Below are positions 57,231 through 64,000 of a DNA stretch of 64,000 bases, one piece after another (the first letter of the stretch is position 1; the number at the start of each line of letters is the position of its first letter). Made by a program: the position numbers and the translations under genes. The DNA is from Henricia sp. BOLD:AAB3569 (Eukaryota > Echinodermata > Asteroidea > Spinulosida > Echinasteridae), in assembly GCA_037783545.1 (NCBI GenBank), contig JBBELK010000507.1:1-64000 (forward strand). Direction: 5' to 3'. Below the pieces are notes generated by a model that saw only the letters and a program-made list of their open reading frames with translations, had not been told where the DNA came from and did not search any database.

Positions 57231-60200
57231 TGACGGGAATTAGGTCAAAGTGTGTCCCAAATGCCGGCAAATTTGGAAATCAAGGAATTTTCCAACCAAC
57301 TTCAAATTTTGCATGCTCCAAACTGTATATATTCCGCACTTGTCATGCAAAATTGACAGATTTTCGCTGGGAAATGACGGAGAAATTTCAGAGTTTAGGG
57401 AAAACGGAGCTCGGCTGCGTGGTTATTCCCCTAACCGTGGCTGTTGGGACACCCTGCGCCGCGCTGGTGTACATTTGTACGGCCGTTGACTCACCCCAGA
57501 TTGTGACGGGAATTAGGTCAAAGTGTGTCCCAAATGCCGGCAAATTTGGAAATCAAGGAATTTTCCAACCAACTTCAAATTTTGCATGCTCCAAACTGTA
57601 TATATTCCGCACTTGTCATGCAAAATTGACAGATTTTCGCTGGGAAATGACGGAGAAATTTCAGAGTTTAGGGAAAACGGAGCTCGGCTGCGTGGTTATT
57701 CCCCTAACCGTGGCTGTTGGGACACCCTGCGCATGCGCCGCGCTGGTGTACATTTGTACGGCCGTTGACTCACCCCAGATTGTGACGGGAATTAGGTCAA
57801 AGTGTGTCCCAAATGCCGGCAAATTTGGAAATCAAGGAATTTTCCAACCAACTTCAAATTTTGCATGCTCCAAACTGTACATATTCCGCACTTGTCATGC
57901 AAAATTGACAGATTTTCGCTGGGAAATGACGGAGAAATTTCAGAGTTTAGGGAAAACGGAGCTCGGCTGCGTGGTTATTCCCCTAACCGTGGCTGTTGGG
58001 ACACCCTGCGCATGCGCCGCGCTGGTGTACATTTGTACGGCCGTTGACTCACCCCAGATTGTGACGGGAATTAGGTCAAAGTGTGTCCCAAATGCCGGCA
58101 AATTTGGAAATCAAGGAATTTTCCAACCAACTTCAAATTTTGCATGCTCCAAACTGTATATATTCCGCACTTGTCATGCAAAATTGACAGATTTTCGCTT
58201 GGAAATGACGGAGAAATTTCAGAGTTTAGGGAAAACGGAGCTCGGCTGCGTGGTTATTCCCCTAACCGTGGCAGTTGGGACACCCTGCGCATGCGCCGCG
58301 CTGGTGTACATTTGTACGGCCGTTGACTCACCCCAGATTGTGACGGGAATTAGGTCAAAGTGTGTCCCAAATGCCGGCAAATTTGGAAATCAAGGAATTT
58401 TTCAACCAACTTCAAATTTTGCATGCTCCAAACTGTATATATTCCGCACTTGTCATGCAAAATTGACAGATTTTCGCTGGGAAATGACGGAGAAATTTCA
58501 GAGTTTAGGGAAAACGGAGCTCGGCTGCGTGGTTATTCCCCTAACCGTGGCTGTTGGGACACCCTGCGCATGCACCGCGCTGGTGTACATTTGTACGGCC
58601 GTTGACTCACCCCAGATTGTTACGGGAATTAGGTCAAAGTGTGTCCCAAATGCCGGCAAATTTGGAAATCAAGGAATTTTCCAACCAACTTCAAATGTTG
58701 CATGCTCCAAACTGTATATATTCCGCACTTGTCATGTAAAATTGACAGATTTTCGCTGGGAAATGACGGAGACATTTCAGAGTTTAGGGAAAACGGAGCT
58801 CGGCTGCGTGGTTATTCCCCTAACCGTGGCTGTTGGGACACCCTGCGCATGCGCCGCGCTGGTGTACATTTGTACGGCCGTTGACTCACCCCAGATTGTG
58901 ACGGGAATTAGGTCAAAGTGTGTCCCAAATGCCGGCAAATTTGGAAATCAAGGAATTTTCAAACCAACTTCAAATTTTGCATGCTCCAAACTGTATATAT
59001 TCCGCACTTGTCTTGCAAAATTGACAGATTTTCGCTGGGAAATGACGGAGAAATTTTCAGTGTTTAGGGAAAACGGAGCTCGGCTGCGTGGTTATTCCCC
59101 TAACCGTGGCTGTTGGGACACCCTGCGCCGCGCTGGTGTACATTTGTACGGCCGTTGACTCACCCCAGATTGTGACGGGAATTAGGTCAAAGTGTGTCCC
59201 AAATGCCGGCAAATTTGGAAATCAAGGAATTTTCCAACCAACTTCAAATTTTGCATGCTCCAAACTGTATATATTCCGCACTTGTCATTCAAAATTGACA
59301 GATTCTCGCTGGGAAATGACGGAGAAATTTCAGAGTTTAGGGAAAACGGAGCTCGGCTGCGTGGTTATTCCCCTAACCGTGGCAGTTGGGACACCCTGCG
59401 CATGCGCCGCGCTGGTGTACATTTGTACGGCCGTTGACTCACCCCAGATTGTGACGGGAATTAGGTCAAAGTGTGTCCCAAATGCCGGCAAATTTGGAAA
59501 TCAAGGAATTTTCCAACCAACTTCAAATTTTGCATGCTCCAAACTGTATATATTCCGCACTTGTCATGTAAAATTGACAGATTTTCGCTGGGAAATGACG
59601 GAGACATTTCAGAGTTTAGGGAAAACGGAGCTCGGCTGCGTGGTTATTCCCCTAACCGTGGCTGTTGGGACACCCTGCGCATGCGCCGCGCTGGTGTACA
59701 TTTGTACGGCCGTTGACTCACCCCAGATTGTGACGGGAATTAGGTCAAAGTGTGTCCCAAATGCCGGCAAATTTGGAAATCAAGGAATTTTCAAACCAAC
59801 TTCAAATTTTGCATGCTCCAAACTGTATATATTCCGCACTTGTCTTGCAAAATTGACAGATTTTCGCTGGGAAATGACGGAGAAATTTTCAGTGTTTAGG
59901 GAAAACGGAGCTCGGCTGCGTGGTTATTCCCCTAACCGTGGCTGTTGGGACACCCTGCGCCGCGCTGGTGTACATTTGTACGGCCGTTGACTCACCCCAG
60001 ATTGTGACGGGAATTAGGTCAAAGTGTGTCCCAAATGCCGGCAAATTTGGAAATCAAGGAATTTTCCAACCAACTTCAAATTTTGCATGCTCCAAACTGT
60101 ATATATTCCGCACTTGTCATGCAAAATTGACAGATTCTCGCTGGGAAATGACGGAGAAATTTCAGAGTTTAGGGAAAACGGAGCTCGGCTGCGTGGTTAT

Positions 60201-63200
60201 TCCCCTAACCGTGGCTGTTGGGACACCCTGCGCATGCGCCGCGCTGGTGTACATTTGTACGGCCGTTGACTCACCCCAGATTGTGACGGGAATTAGGTCA
60301 AAGTGTGTCCCAAATACCGGCAAATTTGGAAATCAAGGAATTTTCCAACCAACTTCAAATGTTGCATGCTCCAAACTGTATATATTCCGCACTTGTCATG
60401 CAAAATTGACAGATTTTCGCTTGGAAATGACGGAGAAATTTCAGAGTTTAGGGAAAACGGAGCTCGGCTGCGTGGTTATTCCCCTAACCGTGGCTGTTGG
60501 GACACCCTGCGCATGCGCCGCGCTGGTGTACATTTGTACGGCCGTTGACTCACCCCAGATTGTGACGGGAATTAGGTAAAAGTGTGTCCCAAATGCCGGC
60601 AAATTTGGAAATCAAGGAATTTTCCAACCAACTTCAAATTTTGCATGCTCCAAACTGTATATATTCTGCACTTGTCATGCAAAATTGACAGATTTTCGCT
60701 CGGAAATGACGGAGAAATTTCAGAGTTTAGGGAAAACGGAGCTCGGCTGCGTGGTTATTCCCCTAACCGTGGCTGTTGGGACACCCTGCGCCGCGCTGGT
60801 GTACATTTGTACGGCCGTTGACTCACCCCAGATTGTGACGGGAATTAGGTCAAAGTGTGTCCCAAATGCCGGCAAATTTGGAAATCAAGGAATTGTCCAA
60901 CCAACTGTAAATTTTGCATGCTCCAAACTGTATATATTCCGCACTTGTCATGCAAAATTGACAGATTCTCGCTGGGAAATGACGGAGAAATTTCAGAGTT
61001 TAGGGAAAACGGAGCTCGGCTGCGTGGTTATTCCCCTAACCGTGGCTGTTGGGACACCCTGCGCATGCGCCGCGCAGGTGTACATTTGTACGGCCGTTGA
61101 CTCACCCCAGATTGTGACGGGAATTAGGTCAAAGTGTGTCCCAAATGCCGGCAAATTTGGAAATCAAGGAATTTTCCAACCAACTTCAAATGTTGCATGC
61201 TCCAAACTGTATATATTCCGCACTTGTCATGCAAAATTGACAGATTTTCGCTTGGAAATGACGGAGAAATTTCAGAGTTTAGGGAAAACGGAGCTCGGCT
61301 GCGTGGTTATTCCCCTAACCGTGGCTGTTGGGACACCCTGCGCATGCGCCGCGCTGGTGTACATTTGTACGGCCGTTGACTCACCCCAGATTGTGACGGG
61401 AATTAGGTCAAAGTGTGTCCCAAATGCCGGCAAATTTGGAAATCAAGGAATTTTCCAACCAACTTCAAATGTTGCATGCTCCAAACTGTATATATTCCGC
61501 ACTTGTCATGCAAAATTAACAGATTTTCGCTTGGAAATGACGGAGAAATTTCAGAGTTTAGGGAAAACGGAGCTCGGCTGCATGGTTATTCCCCTAACCG
61601 TGGCTGTTGGGACACCCTGCGCATGCGCCGCGCTGGTGTACATTTGTACGGCCGTTGACTCACCCCAGATTGTGACGGGAATTAGGTAAAAGTGTGTCCC
61701 AAATGCCGGCAAATTTGGAAATCAAGGAATTTTCCAACCAACTTCAAATTTTGCATGCTCCATACTGTATATATTCTGCACTTGTCATGCAAAATTGACA
61801 GATTTTCGCTGGGAAATGACGGAGAAATTTCAGAGTTTAGGGAAAACGGAGCTCGGCTGCGTGGTTATTCCCCTAACCGTGGCTGTTGGGACACCCTGCG
61901 CCGCGCTGGTGTACATTTGTACGGCCGTTGACTCACCCCAGATTGTGACGGGAATTAGGTCAAAGTGTGTCCCAAATGCCGGCAAATTTGGAAATCAAGG
62001 AATTTTCCAACCAACTTCAAATTTTGCATGCTCCAAACTGTATATATTCCGCACTTGTCATGCAAAATTGACAGATTCTCGCTGGGAAATGACGGAGAAA
62101 TTTCAGAGTTTAGGGAAAACGGAGCTCGGCTGCGTGGTTATTCCCCTAACCGTGGCTGTTGGGACACCCTGCGCATGCGCCGCGCTGGTGTACATTTGTA
62201 CGGCCGTTGACTCACCCCAGATTGTGACGGGAATTAGGTCAAAGTGTGTCCCAAATGCCGGCAAATTTGGAAATCAAGGAATTTTCCAACCAACTTCAAA
62301 TGTTGCATGCTCCAAACTGTATATATTCCGCACTTGTCATGCAAAATTGACAGATTTTCGCTTGGAAATGACGGAGAAATTTCAGAGTTTAGGGAAAACG
62401 GAGCTCGGCTGCGTGGTTATTCCCCTAACCGTGGCTGTTGGGACACCCTGCGCATGCGCCGCCCTGGTGTACATTTGTACGACCGTTGACTCACCCCAGA
62501 TTGTGACGGGAATTAGGTCCAAGTGTGTCCCAAATGCCGGAAAATTTGGAAATCAAGGAATTTTCCAACCAACTTTAAATTTTGCATGCTCCAAACTGTA
62601 TATATTCCGCACTTGTCATGCAAAAATTGACAGATTTTCGCTGGGAAATGACGGAGAAATTTCAGAGTTTAGGGAAAACGGAGCTCGGCTGCGTGGTTAT
62701 TCCCCTAACCGTGGCTGTTGGGACACCCTGCGCCGCGCTGGTGTACATTTGTACGGCCGTTGACTCACCCCAGATTGTGACGGGAATTAGGTCAAAGTGT
62801 GTCCCAAATGCCGGCAAATTTGGAAATCAAGGAATTTTTCAACCAACTTCAAATTTTGCATGCTCCAAACTGTATATATTCCGCACTTGTCATGCAAAAT
62901 TGACAGATTTTCGCTGGGAAATGACGGAGAAATTTCAGAGTTTAGGGAAAACGGAGCTCGGCTGCGTGGTTATTCCCCTAACCGTGGCTGTTGGGATACC
63001 CTGCGCCGCGCTGGTGTACATTTGTACGGCCGTTGACTCACCCCAGATTGTTACGGGAATTAGGTCAAAGTGTGTCCCAAATGCCGGCAAATTTGGAAAT
63101 CAAGGAATTTTCCAACCAACTTCAAATTTTGCATGCTCCAAACTGTATATATTCCGCACTTGTCATTCAAAATTGACAGATTCTCGCTGGGAAATGACGG

Positions 63201-64000
63201 AGAAATTTCAGAGTTTAGGGAAAACGGAGCTCGGCTGCGTGGTTATTCCCCTAACCGTGGCTGTTGGGACACCCTGCGCATGCACCGCGCTGGTGTACAT
63301 TTGTACGGCCGTTGACTCACCCCAGATTGTTACGGGAATTAGGTCAAAGTGTGTCCCAAATGCCGGCAAATTTGGAAATCAAGGAATTTTCCAACCAACT
63401 TCAAATTTTGCATGCTCCAAACTGTATATATTCCGCACTTGTCATGCAAAATTGACAGATTTTCGCTGGGAAATGACGGAGAAATTTCAGAGTTTAGGGA
63501 AAACGGAGCTCGGCTGCGTGGTTATTCCCCTAACCGTGGCTGTTGGGACACCCTGCGCATGCACCGCGCTGGTGTACATTTGTACGGCCGTTGACTCACC
63601 CCAGATTGTTACGGGAATTAGGTCAAAGTGTGTCCCAAATGCCGGCAAATTTGGAAATCAAGGAATTTTCCAACCAACTTCAAATTTTGCATGCTCCAAA
63701 CTGTATATATTCCGCACTTGTCATGCAAAATTGACAGATTTTCGCTGGGAAATGACGGAGAAATTTCAGAGTTTAGGGAAAACGGAGCTCGGCTGCGTGG
63801 TTATTCCCCTAACCGTGGCTGTTGGGACACCCTGCGCATGCACCGCGCTGGTGTACATTTGTACGGCCGTTGACTCACCCCAGATTGTTACGGGAATTAG
63901 GTCAAAGTGTGTCCCAAATGCCGGCAAATTTGGAAATCAAGGAATTTTCCAACCAACTTCAAATTTTGCATGCTCCAAACTGTATATATTCCGCACTTGT
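57231..64000 (+). repeat. Second satellite array, about 25 monomers, same family and orientation
   Basis: The same monomer resumes at TGACGGGAATTAGG and continues to the window end. Anchors run from 57,250 to 63,907; 17 of 24 intervals are the long form, and three carry a 1-bp insertion (near 59,054, 59,886 and 62,626). Monomers here have their own diagnostic variants: GATTCTCG for GATTTTCG, CGCTTGG for CGCTGGG, AAATGTTGC, and GCATGCACC together with GTTACGGG in the last kilobase. They are visibly more varied than those at 20-45 kb, as expected near an array edge or beside an insertion. Confidence 0.97.
58639..60302 (+). repeat. Higher-order duplication with offset 832 bp carrying the same 1-bp insertion
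   Basis: 58,639-59,470 matches 59,471-60,302. Both copies hold the GAGACATTT monomer, the TTTTCAAACC monomer and the same extra T followed by a substitution (AAATTTTCAGTGTTTAG at about 59,051 and 59,883). The shared insertion shows that it arose once and was then duplicated. Confidence 0.85.

Noticed and set aside
179-63873. Repeated 79/81-residue frames beginning MCPKCRQIW in each monomer, with CxxC-like motifs
   Set aside because: The start is GTG, not ATG, there is one per monomer, and each ends at the same TGA inside the AP-1-like site. They are a second frame of the satellite, not small genes.

Overview
The window looks like metazoan (probably invertebrate) nuclear DNA: a long satellite array interrupted by one island of virus-derived sequence. 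There are no bacterial operons, ribosome-binding sites, tRNAs, rRNAs or CRISPR arrays. Starts in the island have eukaryotic context (A at -3, TATA boxes, CCAAT boxes), and the recognisable gene families are those of animal Polinton/adintovirus-type DNA viruses and their relatives. The host species cannot be named from the sequence.

Layout. (1) 1 to about 49,403: roughly 180 head-to-tail copies of one satellite monomer, with a 273-bp form and a 279-bp form that differ by a 6-bp insertion. From the spacing of a fixed anchor, about 90 of 178 intervals are the long form. The array is built from nested higher-order duplications of 2 to 16 monomers, the clearest being a 4,410-bp tandem duplication at 20,857-29,676 that is almost identical between copies. 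(2) About 49,404 to 57,230: a 7.8-kb unique island with four minus-strand genes. In transcription order these are a PC4-like ssDNA-binding/coactivator protein with a C-terminal Cys cluster, an acidic protein of unknown function, a protein-primed-type family B DNA polymerase broken by two frame changes, and an A32/FtsK-like packaging ATPase that has lost its C-terminus. A plus-strand coding-like scrap is cut by the left satellite junction. (3) 57,231 to 64,000: about 25 more monomers of the same satellite, in the same orientation but in a different phase.

The satellite has one frame open for very long distances (16,280-45,856 without a stop), because the monomer is a stop-free multiple of three and is strongly homogenised. 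Most variants between monomers change the amino acid, often radically, so I call it non-coding satellite and not a giant protein.

In the island the gene set suggests a virus that replicated with its own polymerase (PolB), packaged DNA with the ATPase, and used the PC4-like protein and perhaps the acidic protein in transcription or replication. I found no integrase, capsid genes, protease, terminal inverted repeats or target-site duplication, and the polymerase lacks motif B, so this is a dead, truncated endogenous copy. The PC4-like gene keeps an intact frame and a clear promoter: a TATA box preceded by six 53-bp repeats that each carry a CCAAT box.
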